A stretch of DNA of 64,000 nt. It comes from Budorcas taxicolor (taxonomy: Eukaryota; Chordata; Mammalia; Artiodactyla; Bovidae). Positions 47,113-59,500 of the stretch are shown piece after piece; the stretch's first letter is position 1; every line of letters begins with the position of its first letter. The stretch lies in the NCBI RefSeq assembly GCF_023091745.1, contig NC_068925.1, forward strand, positions 1,860,001 through 1,924,000. Direction: 5' to 3'. A program made the position numbers and the translations under genes. The notes under the pieces were generated by a model. It ran no database searches. It was not told the origin of the DNA and saw nothing but the letters and a program-made list of their open reading frames with translations.

Positions 47113-47875
47113 GCCACGTGCCACCTTGGTGTGAGTCGATCCTCGGCGTGAAAGACGAGCCAGTGAAGGGAAAAGAGGTTCCTCTGGAATGGACTGAGAC
47201 ATCGGGTGGACTCTTGGAATGGTGGCACGACCCTTGAGGTCCTCTCGCCGTTCCTGTTGAGAGGGCCTCCTCTTGAGATGTGACGGGAACGCCGGGAACT
47301 CTTTCCCGACGAAGCAGGGAAAGGATCCCTCATCTCGAGCTACGAGGCGGAAACGGGGCTCCTCTGGATGTGGGCGGGACCCTCGTGTTTCCTCTCGAGT
47401 GGAGACGGGTATGTCGGGGAACTTCTTGATTTGCACCAAGGGTGTGAAGGACCCTTTCGAAGTTCCAGAGGTGAGGTGTGATCAGCCTGGAGACGCCTCA
47501 GCGGAAATGGGCCTCACTCGCCTAAAGGGGAGAACCTCCTGGATTTTCTCGAGTTGCGGCAGGTCTTCTCGAGTTACGACGGGGACCTCAGGGACCCGCT
47601 CTGGTGGCCTCAGGAAAGACCAGTCCCCGTGCGAATTGCTAGGGACCATCTCGGGATTCCTCTCCCGTCCATGCCGGGGCCTCAGTCCTTGTGTGGAGTC
47701 GGGGCAGGAACCTGAGGATTCCTCTCCAGTGTTGCCATGGATCTTGGGGTGCTTCTGAGTCTCCCCAGGGGAGTCAGGCCTCTTCTCGAGTGGGGGTATG
47801 CACGTGCGCTTTCCTCCCGAGCTGCAGCAGTAGTGTCACGCTTCCTGTCACGTGGATCAAGGGATCTGTGGCTTT

Positions 47876-47914
47876 CCCTCGAGGCTTTCCCACGAGGCTT
47901 TCCCACAGGGCTGT
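47876..47914 (+). repeat. Contracted 13-bp module, 3 copies (second instance)
   Basis: The three copies start at 47876, 47889 and 47902. Together with a 1-bp loss near 47517 this gives the 802-bp interval between the anchors at 47273 and 48075. The surviving copies differ in sequence from those at 47074, so inheritance from one contraction event is possible but not certain. Confidence 0.83.
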
Positions 47915-48889
47915 GCCACGTGCCACCTTGATGTGAGTCGATCCTCGGCGTGAAGGACGAACCGGTGACGGGAAAAGAGGTTCCTCTGGAATGGACTGAG
48001 ACATGTGGTGGACTCTTGGAATGGTGGTACGACCCTGGAGTTCCTCTCGCCGTTCCTGTTGAGAGGGCCTCCTCTTGAGATGCGACGGAACGTCCGGAAC
48101 TCTTTCCCGACGAAGCAGGGAAAGGATCCCTCATCTCGAGTTACGAGGCGGAAACGGGGCTCCTCTGGATGTGGGCGGGACCCTCGTGTTTCCTCTCGAG
48201 TGGAGACGGGTATGTCGGGGAACTTCTTGATTTGCACCAAGGGTGTGAAGGACCCTTTCGAAGTTCCAGAGGTGAGGTGTGATCAGCCTCGAGACGCCTC
48301 GGCAGTAATGGGCCTCATCTCGCCTGGAGGGGAGAACCTCCTGGATTTTCTCGAGTTGCGGCAGGTCTTCTCAAGTTACGACGGGGACCTCAGGGACCCG
48401 CTCTGGTGGCCTCAGGAAAGGCCAGTCCCCGTGCGAGTTGCTAGGGGCCATCTCGGGATTCCTCTCCCGTCCATGCCGGGGCCTAAGACCTTGTGTGGAG
48501 ACGGGGCCGGAACCTGAGGTTTCCTCTCCAGTGTTGCCATGGATCTTGGGGTGCTTCTGAGTCTCCCCAGGGGAGTCAGGCCTCGTCTCGAGTGGGGGCA
48601 TGCACGTGCGCTTTCCTCCCGAGCTGCAGCAGTAGTGTCACGCTTCCTGTCACGTGGATCAAGGGTTCTGTGGTTTCTCTCGAGGCTTTCGCTCGAGGCT
48701 TTCCCACGAGTCTTTCCCACAGGGCTGTGCCACGTGCCACCTTGGTGTGAGTCGATCCTTGGCGTGAAAGACGTGCCGATAAAGGGAAAAGTAGTTCCTC
48801 TGGAATGGACTGAGATATCTGGTGGACTCTTAGAATGGTGGCAAACCCTGGAGTTCCTCTCGCCGTTCCTGTTGAGAGGGCCTCCTCTT

Positions 48890-49640
48890 GAGATGCGACG
48901 GGAACGCCGGGAACTCTTTCACGACGAAGCAGGGAAAGGATCCCTCATCTCGAGCTACGAGGCGGAAAAGGGGCTCCTCTGGATGTGGGCGGGACCCTCG
49001 TGATTTCTCTCGAGTGGAGACAGGTATGTCGGGGAACTTCTTGATTTGCACCAAGGGTGTGAAGGACCCTTTCGAAGTTCCAGAGGTGAGGTGTGATTAG
49101 CCTCGAGACGCCTCAGCGGAAATGGGCCTCATCTCGCCTGGAGGGGAGAACCTCCTGGATTTTCTCGAGTTGCGGCAGGTCTTCTCGGGTTACGACGGGG
49201 ACCTCAGGGACCCGCTCTGGTGGCCTCAGGAAAGGCCAGTCCCCATGCGACTTGCTAGGGGACCTCTCGGGATTCCTCTCCCGTCCATGCCGGGGCTTAA
49301 GACCTTGTGTGGAGTCGCGGCCGGAACCTGAGGGTTCCTCTCCAGTGTTGCCATGGATCTTGGGGTGCTTCTGAGTCTCCCCAGGGTAGTCAGGCCTCGT
49401 CTCGCGTGGGGGCATGCACGTGCGATTTCCTCCCGAGCTGCAGCAGTAGTTTCACGCTTCCTGTCACGTGGATCAAGGGATCTGTGGCTTTCCCTCGAGG
49501 CTTTCGCTCGAGGCTTTCCCACGAGGCTCTCCCACAGGGCTGTGCCACGTGCCACCTTGGTGTGAGTCGATCCTCGGCGTGAAAGACGAGCCGGTGAAGG
49601 GAAAAGAGTTTCCTCTGGAATGGACTGAGACATCTGAAGG
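48890..49640 (+). repeat. Type C (A/B intermediate) monomer with an AflII site
   Basis: The unit combines A states (CCTCAGCGG, CCCCATGCG, GGGGACCTCTCGG, 816-bp length with GTGGCTTTCCC) with the B-like GAGGCTTTCGC module. It has a private GGGCTTAAGACC, giving CTTAAG at 49296-49301. GTCGCGGCCGG and CTCGCGTGGG are also shared with the 58.3-kb unit. Confidence 0.75.
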
Positions 49641-49899
49641 ACTCTTAGAATGATGGCACGACCCTGGAGTTCCTCTCGCCGTTCCTGTTGAGAGGGCCTC
49701 CTCTTGAGATGCGACGGAACGTCCGGAACTCTTTCCCGACGAAGCAGGGAAAGGATCCCTCATCTCGAGTTACGAGGCGGAAACGGAGCTCCTCTGGATG
49801 TGGGCGGGACCCTCGTGTTTCCTCTCGAGTGGAGACGGGTATGTCGGGGAACTTCTTGATTTTGCATCAAGGGTGTGAAGGACCCTTTCGAAGTTCCAG

Positions 49900-52800
49900 A
49901 GGTGAGGTGTGATCAGCCTCGAGACGCCTCGGCGGAAATGGGCCTCATCTCGCCTGGAGGGGAGAACCTCCTGGATTTTCTCGAGTTGCGGCAGGTCTTC
50001 TCGAGTTACGACGGGGACCTCAGGGACCCGCTCTGGTGGCCTCAGGAAAGGCCAGTCCCCGTGCCAGTTGCTAGGGGCCATCTCGGGATTCCTCTCCCGT
50101 CCATGCCGGGGCCTCAGACCTTGTGTGGAGTCGGGGCCGGAACCTGAGTTTTCCTCTCCAGTGTTGCCATGGATCTTGGGGTGCTTCTGAGTCTCCCCAG
50201 GGGATCCAGGCCTCGTCTCGAGTGGGGGCATGCACGTGCGCTTTCCTCCCGAGCTGCAGCAGTAGTGTCACGCTTCCTGTCACGTGGATCAAGGGATCTG
50301 TGGTTTCCCTCGAGGCTTTCGCTCGAGGCTTTCCCACGAGGCTTTCCGACAGGGCTGTGCCACGTGCCACCTTGGTGTGAGTCGATCCTCGGCGTGAAAG
50401 ACGAGCTGGTGAAGGGAAAAGAGGTTCCTCTGGAATGGACTGAGACATCTGCGGGACTCTTGGAATGGTGGCACGACCCTGGAGTTCCTCTCGCCGTTCC
50501 TGTTGAGAGGGCCTCCTCTTGAGATGCGACGGGAACGCCGGGAACTCTTTCCCGACGTAGCAGGCAAAGGATCCCTCATCTCGAGCTACGAGGCCGAAAC
50601 GGGGCTCCCCTGGATGTGGTCGGGACCTCGTGTTTCCTCTCGAGTGGAGACGGGTATGTCGGGGAACTTCCTGATTTGCACCAAGGGTGTGAAGGGCCCT
50701 TTCGAAGTTCCAGAGGTGAGGTGTGATCAGCCTCGACACGCCTTGGCGGAAATGGGCCTCATCTCGCCTGGAGAGGAGAATCTCCTGGATTGTCTGGAGT
50801 TGCCGCAGGTCTTCTCGAGTTACGACGGGGACCTCAGGGACCCGCTCGTGTGGCCTCAGGAAAGGCCAGTCCCCGTGCGAGTTGCTAGGGGACCTCTCGG
50901 GATTCCTCTCCCGTCCATGCCGGGGCCTAAGACCATGTGTGGAGTCGGGGCCGGAACCTGAGGATTCCTCTCCAGTGTTGCCATGGATCTTGGGGTGCTT
51001 CTGAGTCTCCCCAGGGGAGTCAGGCCTCGTCTCGAGTGGGGTCATGCACGTGCGCTTTCCTCCCGAGCTGCAGCAGTAGTGTCACGCTTCCTGTCACGTG
51101 GATCAAGGGATCTGTGGTTTCCCTCGAGGCTTTCGCTCGAGGCTTTCCCACGAGGCTTTCCCACAGGGCTGTTCCACGGGCCACCTTGGTGTGAGTCGAT
51201 CCTCGGCGTGAAAGACGATCCGGTGAAGGGAAAAGAGGTTCCTCTGGAATGGACTGAGACATCTGGATGACTCTTGGAATGGTGGCACGACCCTGGAGTT
51301 CCTCTCGCCGTTCCTGTTGAGAGGGCCTCCTCTTGAGATGCGACAGGAACGCCGGGAACTCTTTCCCGACGAAGCAGGGAAAGGATCCCTCATCTCGAGC
51401 TACGAGGCGGAAACGGGGCTCCTCTGGATGTGGGCGGGACCCTCGTGTTTCCTCTCGAGTGGAGACGGGTATGTCGGGGAACTTCTTGATTTGCACCAAG
51501 GGTGTGAAGGACCCTTTCGAAGTTCCAGAGGTGAGGTGTGATCAGCCTCGAGACGCCTCGGCGGAAATGGGCCTCATCTCGCCTGGAGGGGAGAACCTCC
51601 TGGATTTTCTCGAGTTGTGGCAGGTCTTCTCGAGTTACGACGGGGACCTCAGGGACCCGCTCTGGTGGCCTCAGGAAAGGCCAGTCCCCATGCGAGTTGC
51701 TAGGGGCCATCTCGGGATACCTCTCCCGTCCATGCTGGGGCCTAAGACCTTGTGTGGAGTCGGGGCCGGAACCTGAGGATTCCTCTCCAGTGTTGCCATG
51801 GATCTTGGGGTGCTTCTGAGTCTCCCCAGGGGAGTCAGGCCTCGTCTCGAGTGGGGGCATGCACGTGCGCTTTCCTCCCGAGCTGCAGCAGTAGTGTCAC
51901 GCTTTCTGTCACGTGGATCAAGGGATCTGTGGTTTCCCTCGAGGCTTTCGCTCGACGCTTTCCCACGAGGCTTTCCCACGAGGCTTTCCCACAGAGCTGT
52001 GCCACGTGCCACCTTGGTGTGAGTCGATCCTCGGTGTGAAAGACGAGCCGGTGAAGGGAAAAGAGGTTCCTCTGGAATGGACTGAGACATCTGGGGGACT
52101 CTTGGAATGGTGGCAAGACCCTGGAGTTCCTCTCGCAGTTCCTGTTGAGAGGGCCTCCTCTTGAGGTGCGACAGAAACGCCGGGAACTCTTTCCCGACAA
52201 AGCAGGGAAAGGTTCCCTCACCTCGAGCTACGAGGCGGAAACGGGGCTCCTCTGGATGTGGGCGGGACCCTCGGGTTTCCTCTCGAGTGGAGACGGGTAT
52301 GTCGGGGAACTTCTTGATTTGCACCAAGGGTGTGAAGGACCCTTTCGAAGTTCCAGAGGTGAGGTGTGATCACCCTCGTGGCGCCTCAGCGGAAATGGGC
52401 CTCATCTCGCCTGGAGGGGAGAACCTCCTGGATTTTCTCGACTTGCGGCAGGTCTTCTCGAGTTACGACGGGGACCACAGGGACCCGCTCTGGTGGCTTC
52501 AGGAAAGGCCAGTCCCCGTGCAAGTTGCTAGGGACCATCTCGGGATTCCTCTCTCGTCCTTGCCGGGGCCTAAGACCTTGTGTGTAGTCGGGGCCGGAAC
52601 CTGAGGATTCCTTTCCAGTGTTGTCATGGATCTTCTGGTGCTTCTGAGTCTCCCCAGGGGAGTCAGGCCTCGTCTCGAGTGGGGGCATACACGTGCACTT
52701 TCCTCCCGAGCCTCAGCAGTAGTGTCAGGCTTCCTGTCATGTGGATCAAGGGATCTGTGATTTACCTCGGGGCTTTCGATCGAGGCTTTCCCACGAGGCT

Positions 52801-53990
52801 TTCCCACAGGGCTGTGCCACGTTCCACCTTGGTGTGAGTCGATCCTCGGCGTGAAAGACGAGCCGGTGAAGGGAAAAGAGGTTCCTCTTGAATGGACTGA
52901 GACATCTGGGGGACTCTTGGAATGGTGGCACGACCCTGGAGTTCCTCTCGCCTTTCCTGTTGAGAGGGCTTCCTCTTGAGATGCGACGGGAAAGCCGGGA
53001 ACTCTTTCCCGACGAAGCAGGGAAAGGATCCCTCATCTCGAGCTACGAGGCGGAAACGGGGCACCTCTGGATGTGTGTGGGACCCTCGTGTTTCCACTCG
53101 AGTGGAGACGGGTATGTCGGGGAACTTCTTGATTTGCACCAAGGGTGTGAAGGACCCTTTCGAAGTTCCAGAGGTGAGGTGTGATCAGCCTCGAGACGCC
53201 TCGGCAGTAATGGGCCTCATCTCGCCTGGAGGGGAGAACCTCCTGGATTTTCTCGAGTTGCGGCAGGTCTTCTCGAGTTACGACGGGGACCTCAGGAACC
53301 CGCTCTGGTGGCCTCAGGAAAGGCCAGTCCCCGTGCGAGTTGCTAGGGGCCATCTCGGGATTCCTCTCCCGTCCATGCCGGGGCCTAAGACCTTGTGTGG
53401 AGACGGGGCCGGAACCTGAGGTTTCCTCTCCAGTGTTGCCATGGATCTTGGGGTGCTTCTGAGTCTCCCCAGGGGAGTCAGGCCTCGTCTCGAGTGGGGG
53501 CATGCACGTGCGCTTTCCTCCCGAGCTGCAGCAGTAGTGTCACGCTTCCTGTCAGGTGGATCAAGGGTTCTGTGGTTTCTCTCGAGGCTTTCGCTCGAGG
53601 CTTTCCCACGAGGCTTTCCCACAGGGCTGTGCCACGTGCCACCTTGGTGTGAGTCGATCCTCGGCGTGAAAGACGAGCCGGTGAAGGGAAAAGAGGTTCC
53701 TCTGAAATGGACTGAGACATCTGGGGGACTCTTGGAATGGTGGCACGACCCTGGAGTTCCTCTCGCCGTTCCTGTTGAGAGGGCCTCCTCTTGAGATGCG
53801 ACGGGAACGGAGGGAACTCTTTCCCGACGAAGCAGGGAAAGGATCCCTCATCTCGAGCTACGAGGCGGAAACGGGGCTCCTCTGGATGTGGGCGGGACCC
53901 TCGTGTTTCCTCTCGAGTGGAGACGGGTATGTCGGGGAACTTCTTGATTTGCACCAAGGGTGTGAAGGACCCTTTCGAAGTTCCAGAGGT
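49900..53990 (+). repeat. Type B 5-monomer higher-order repeat, copy 1 (4087 bp)
   Basis: The component lengths are 815, 814, 828, 815 and 815 bp. Markers recur at +4087 bp: GACGTAGCAGGCAAAGG (about 50554), GGGACCTCGTG (about 50623), GAGAGGAGAATCTCC (about 50770), GCTCGTGTGG (about 50844), GAAAGACGATCCGG (about 51208), CTGGATGACTC (about 51263), the 5-copy 13-bp module (51936), CTCACCTCGAG (about 52216) and GATCACCCTCGTGG (about 52367). Between about 52.6 and 53.1 kb the copy is unusually divergent. From 52.98 to 53.4 kb it resembles the 48.1-48.5 kb unit rather than its positional partner, so the block is mosaic. Confidence 0.8.
51936..52000 (+). repeat. Expanded 13-bp module, 5 copies
   Basis: Five copies start at 51936, 51949, 51962, 51975 and 51988. 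The extra CCCACGAGGCTTT copy gives the 828-bp monomer between 51333 and 52161. A linked substitution (ACAGAGCTGT) marks the same haplotype at 56.0 and 60.9 kb. Confidence 0.88.
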
Positions 53991-56900
53991 GAGGTGTGAT
54001 CAGCCTCGAGACGCCTCGGCGGAAATGGGCCTCATCTCGCCTGGAGGGGAGAACCTCCTGGATTTTCTCGAGTTGCGGCAGGTCTTCTCGAGTTACGACG
54101 GGGACCTCAGGGACCCGCTCTGGTGGCCTCAGGAAAGGCCAGTCCCCGTGCGAGTTGCTAGGGGCCATCTCGGGATTCCTCTCCCGTCCATGCCGGGGCC
54201 TAAGACCTTGTGTGGAGTCGGGGCCGGAAGCTGAGGTTTCCTCTCCAGTGTTGCCATGGATCTTGGGGTGCTTCTGAGTCTCCCCAGGGGAGCCAGGCCT
54301 CGTCTCGAGTGGGGGCATGCACGTGCGCTTTCCTCCCGAGCTGCAGCAGTAGTGTCACACTTCCTGTCACGTGGATCAAGGGATCTGTGGTTTCCCTCGA
54401 GGCTTTCGCTCGAGGCTTTCCCACGAGGCTTTCCCACAGGGCTGTGCCACGTGCCACCTTGGTGTGAGTCGATCCTCGGCGTGAAAGACGAGCCGGTGAA
54501 GGGAAAAGAGGTTCCTCTGGAATGGACTGAGACATCTGCGGGACTCTTGGAATGGTGGCACGACCCTGGAGTTCCTCTCGCCGTTCCTGTTGAGAGGGCC
54601 TCCTCTTGAGATGCGACGGGAACGCCGGGAACTCTTTCCCGACGTAGCAGGCAAAGGATCCCTCATCTCGAGCTACGAGGCCGAAACGGGGCTCCCCTGG
54701 ATGTGGGCGGGACCTCGTGTTTCCTCTCGAGTGGAGACGGGTATGTCGGGGAACTTCCTGATTTGCACCAAGGGTGTGAAGGACCCTTTCGAAGTTCCAG
54801 AGGTGAGGTGTGATCAGCCTCGAGACGCCTTGGCGGAAATGGGCCTCATCTCGCCTGGAGAGGAGAATCTCCTGGATTGTCTGGAGTTGCGGCAGGTCTT
54901 CTCGAGTTACGACGGGGACCTTAGGGACCCGCTCGTGTGGCCTCAGGAAAGGCCAGTCCCCGTGCGAGTTGCTAGGGGACCTCTCGGGATTCCTCTCCCG
55001 TCCATGCCGGGGCCTAAGACCTTGTGTGGAGTCGGGGCCGGAACCTGAGGATTCCTCTCCAGTGTTGCCATGGATCTTGGGGTGCTTCTGAGTCTCCCCA
55101 GGGGAGTCAGGCCTCGTCTCGAGTGGGGGCATGCACATGCGCTTTCCTCCCGACCTGCAGCAGTAGTGTCACGCTTCCTGTCACGTGGATCAAGGGATCT
55201 GTGGTTTCCCTCGAGGCTTTCGCTCGAGGCTTTCCCCAGAGGCTTTCCCACAGGGCTGTTCCACGTGCCACCTTGGTGTGAGTCGATCCTCGGCGTGAAA
55301 GACGATCCGGTGAAGGGAAAAGAGGTTCCTCTGGAATGGACTGAGACATCTGGATGACTCTTGGAATGGTGGCACGACCCTGGAGTTCCTCTCGCCGTTC
55401 CTGTTGAGAGGGCCTCCTCTTGAGATGCGACGGGAACGCCGGGAACTCTTTCCCGACGAAGCAGGGAAAGGATCCCTCATCTCGAGCTACGAGGCGGAAA
55501 CGGGGCTCCTCTGGATGTGGGCGGGACCCTCGTGTTTCCTCTCGAGTGGAGACGGGTATGTCGGGGAACTTCTTGATTTGCACCAAGGGTGTGAAGGACC
55601 CTTTCGAAGTTCCAGAGGTGAGGTGTGATCAGCATCGAGACGCCTCGGCGGAAATGGGCCTCATCTCGCCTGGAGGGGAGAACCTCCTGGATTTTCTCGA
55701 GTTGTGGCAGGTCTTCTCGAGTTACGACGGGAACCTCAGGGACCCGCTCTGGTGGCCTCAGGAAAGGCCAGTCCCCATGCGAGTTGCTAGGTGCCATCTC
55801 GGGATACCTCTCCCGTCCATGCTGGGGCCTAAGACCTTGTGTGGAGTCGGGGCCGGAACCTGAGGATTCCTCTCCAGTGTTGCCATGGATCTTGGGGTGC
55901 TTCTGAGTCTCCCCAGGGGAGTCAGGCCTCGTCTCGAGTGGGGGCATGCACGTGCGCTTTCCTCCCGAGCTGCAGCAGTAGTGTCACGCTTTCTCTCACG
56001 TGGATCAAGGGATCTGTGGTTTCCCTCGAGGCTTTCGCTCGACGCTTTCCCACGAGGCTTTCCCACGAGGCTTTCCCACAGAGCTGTGCCACGTGCCACC
56101 TTGGTGTGAGTCGATCCTCGGCGTGAAAGACGAGCCGGTGAAGGGAAAAGAGGTTCCTCTGGAATGGACTGAGACATCTGGGGGACTCTTGGAATGGTGG
56201 CAAGACCCTGGAGTTCCTCTCGCAGTTCCTGTTGAGAGGGCCTCCTCTTGAGGTGCGACGGAAACGCCGGGAACTCTTTCCCGACAAAGCAGGGAAAGGT
56301 TCCCTCACCTCGAGCTACGAGGCGGAAACGGGGCTCCTCTGGATGTGGGCGGGACCCTCGGGTTTCCTCTCGAGTGGAGACGGGTATGTCGGGGAACTTC
56401 TTGATTTGCACCAAGGGTGTGAAGGACCCTTTCGAAGTTCCAGAGGTGAGGTGTGATCACCCTCGTGGCGCCTCAGCGGAAATGGGCCTCATCTCGCCTG
56501 GAGGGGAGAACCTCCTGGATTTTCTCGACTTGCGGCAGGTCTTCTCGAGTTACGACGGGGACCACAGGGACCCGCTCTGGTGGCTTCAGGAAAGGCCAGT
56601 CCCCGTGCAAGTTGCTAGGGACCATCTCGGGATTCCTCTCTCATCCTTGCCGGGGCCTAAGACCTTGTGTGGAGTCGGGGCCGGAACCTGAGGTTTCCTC
56701 TCCAGTGTTGCCATGGATCTTGGGGTGCTTCTGAGTCTCCCCAGGGGAGTCAGGCCTCGTCTCGAGTGGGGGCATGCACGTGCGCTTTCCTCCCGAGCTG
56801 CAGCAGTAGTGTCATGCTTCCTGTCACGTGGATCAAGGGTTCTGTGGTTTCTCTCCAGGCTTTCGCTCGAGGCTTTCCCACGAGGCTTTCCCACAGGGCT

Positions 56901-58200
56901 GTGCCACGTGCCACCTTGGTGTGAGTCGATCCTCGGCGTGAAAGACGAGCCGGTGAAGGGAAAAGAGGTTCCTCTGAAATGGACTGAGACATCTGGGGGA
57001 CTCTTGGAATGGTGGCACGACCCTGGAGTTCCTCTCGCCGTTCCTGTTGAGAGGGCCTCCTCTTGAGATGCGACGGGAACGGAGGGAACTCTTTCCCGAC
57101 GAAGCAGGGAAAGGATCCCTCATCTCGAGCTACGAGGCGGAAACGGGGCTCCTCTGGATGTGGGCGGGACCCTCGTGTTTCCTCTCGAGTGGAGACGGGT
57201 ATGTCGGGGAACTTCTTGATTTGCACCAAGGGTGTGAAGGACCCTTTCGAAGTTCCAGAGGTGAGGTGTGATCAGCCTCGAGACGCCTCGGCGGAAATGG
57301 GCCTCATCTCGCCTGGAGGGGAGAACCTACTGGATTTTCTCGACTTGCGGCAGGTCTTCTCGAGTTACGACGGGGACCACAGGGACCCGCTCTGGTGGCT
57401 TCAGGAAAGGCCAGTCCCCGTGCAAGTTGCTAGGGACCATCTCGGGATTCCTCTCTCGTCCTTGCCGTGGCCTAAGACCTTGTGTGTAGTCGGGGCCGGA
57501 ACCTGAGGTTTCCTCTCCAGTGTTGCCATGGATCTTGGGGTGCTTCTGAGTCTCCCCAGGGGAGTCAGGCCTCGTCTCGAGTGGGGGCATGCACGTGCGC
57601 TTTCCTCCCGAGCTGCAGCAGTAGTGTCACGCTTCCTGTCACGTGGATCAAGGGTTCTGTGGTTTCTCTCGAGGCTTTCGCTCGAGGCTTTCCCACGAGG
57701 CTTTCCCACAGGGCTGTGCCACGTGCCACCTTGGTGTGAGTCCATCCTCGGCGTGAAAGACGAGCCGGTGAAGGGAAAAGAGGTTCCTCTGAAATGGACT
57801 GAGACATCTGGGGGACTCTTGGAATGGTGGCACGACCCTGGAGTTCCTCTCGCCGTTCCTGTTGAGAGGGCCTCCTCTTGAGATGCGACGGGAACGGAGG
57901 GAACTCTTTCCCGACGAAGCAGGGAAAGGATCCCTCATCTCGAGCTACGAGGCGGAAACGGGGCTCCTCTGGATATGGGCGGGACCCTCGTGTTTCCTCT
58001 CGAGTGGAGACGGGTATGTCGGGGAACTTCTTGATTTGCACCAAGGGTGTGAAGGACCCTTTCGAAGTTCCAGAGGTGAGGTGTGATCAGCCTCGAGACG
58101 CCTCGGCGGAAATGGGCCTCATCTCGCCTGGAGGGGAGAACCTCCTGGATTTTCTCGAGTTGCGGCAGGTCTTCTCGAGTTACGACGGGGACCTCAGGGA
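53991..58200 (+). repeat. Type B 5-monomer higher-order repeat, copy 2
   Basis: This repeats copy 1 at +4087 bp: GACGTAGCAGGCAAAGG at about 54641, CTGGATGACTC at about 55350, the expanded module at 56023 and CTCACCTCGAG at about 56303. The unit at 57063 carries CTCGACTTGCGG and the CTCTCTCGTCCTTGCC region a second time (about 57340 and 57452). This repeats features of the 56248 unit rather than the expected fourth unit and points to local conversion or a shifted exchange. The match ends at about 58.2 kb, where type C states begin. Confidence 0.78.
56023..56087 (+). repeat. Expanded 13-bp module, 5 copies (second instance)
   Basis: This is the same expanded module exactly 4087 bp downstream of the first, including the CGCTCGACGCTTT second copy. 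It lies in the second copy of the 5-mer higher-order repeat and gives an 828-bp monomer. Confidence 0.88.
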
Positions 58201-59500
58201 CCCGCTCTGGTGGCCTCAGGAAAGGTCAGTCCCCATGCGAGTTGCTAGGGGACCTTTCGGGATTCCTCTGCCGTCCATGCCGGGGCTTAAGACCTTGTGT
58301 GGAGTCGCGGCCGGAACCTGAGGGTTCCTCTCCAGTGTTGCCATGGATCTTGGGGTGCTTCTGAGTCTCCCCAGGGTAGTCAGGCATCGTCTCGCGTGGG
58401 GGCATGCACGTGTGATTTCCTCCCGAGCTGCAGCAGTAGTGTCACGCTTCCTGTCACGTGGATCAAGGGATCTGTGGCTTTCCCTCGAGGCTTTCGCTCG
58501 AGGCTTTCCCACGAGGCTCTCCCACAGGGCTGTGCCACGTGCCACCTTGGTGTGAGTCGATCCTCGGCGTGAAAGACGAGCCGGTGAAGGGAAAAGACGT
58601 TCCTCTGGAATGGACTGAGACATCTGGGGGACTCTTGGAATGGTGGCACGAGCCTGGAGTTCGTCTCGCCGTTCCTGTTGAGAGGGCCTCCTCTTGAGAT
58701 GCGACGGGAACGCCGGGAACTCTTTCCCGACGAAGCAGGGAAAGGATCCCTCATCTCGAGCTACGAGGCGGAAACGGGGCTCCTCTGGATGTGGGCGGGA
58801 CCCTCGTGATTTCTCTCGAGTGGAGACGGGTATGTCGGGGAACTTCTTGATTTGCACCAAGGGTGTGAAGGACCCTTTCGAAGTTCGAGAGGTGAGGTGT
58901 GATCAACCTCGAGACGCCTCAGCGGAAATGGGCCTCATCTCGCCTGGAGGGGAGAACATCCTGGATTTTCTCGAGTGTAGGCAGGTCTTCTCGAGTTACG
59001 ACGGGGACCTCAGGGACCCGCTCTGGTGGCCTCAGGAAAGGCCAGTCCCCATGCGAGTTGCTAGCGGACTTCTCGTGATTCCTCTCCCGTCCATGCCAGG
59101 GCTTAAGACCTTGTGTGGAGTCGGGGCCGGAACCTGAGGGTTCCTCTCCAGTGTTGCCATGGATCTTGGGGTGCTTCTGATTCTCCCCAGGGGAGTCAGG
59201 CCTCGTCTCGAGTTGGAGCATGCACGTGCACTTTCCTCCCGAGCTGCAGCAGTAGTGTCACGCTTCCTGTCACGTGGATCAAGGGATCTGTGGCTTTCCC
59301 TCGAGGCTGTCCCTCGAGGCTTTCCCACGAGGCTTTCCCACAGGGCTGTGCCACGTGCCACCTTGGTGGGAGTCGACCCTCGGCGTGAAAGACGAGCCGG
59401 TGAAGGTAAAAGAGTTTCCTCTGGAATGGACTGAGACATCTGAAGGACTCTTGGAATGATGGCACGACCCTGGAGTTCCTCTCGCCGTTCCTGTTGAGAG
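58200..59500 (+). repeat. Type C monomers (two units)
   Basis: CTTAAG occurs at 58286-58291 and again at 59102-59107, with the same mixture of A and B states as at 48.9-49.6 kb. The second unit has the type A 13-bp module (CGAGGCTGTCCC) and GGTGGGAGTC, so it lies closer to A than the first. Confidence 0.73.

Noticed and set aside
50071..51045. 324-codon open frame as a real gene
   Set aside because: It runs across monomer boundaries only because type B indels shift the phase. Similar 310-312-codon frames occur at the other copies of the same HOR (54200-55138 and 59919-60851), and it contains no known motif.
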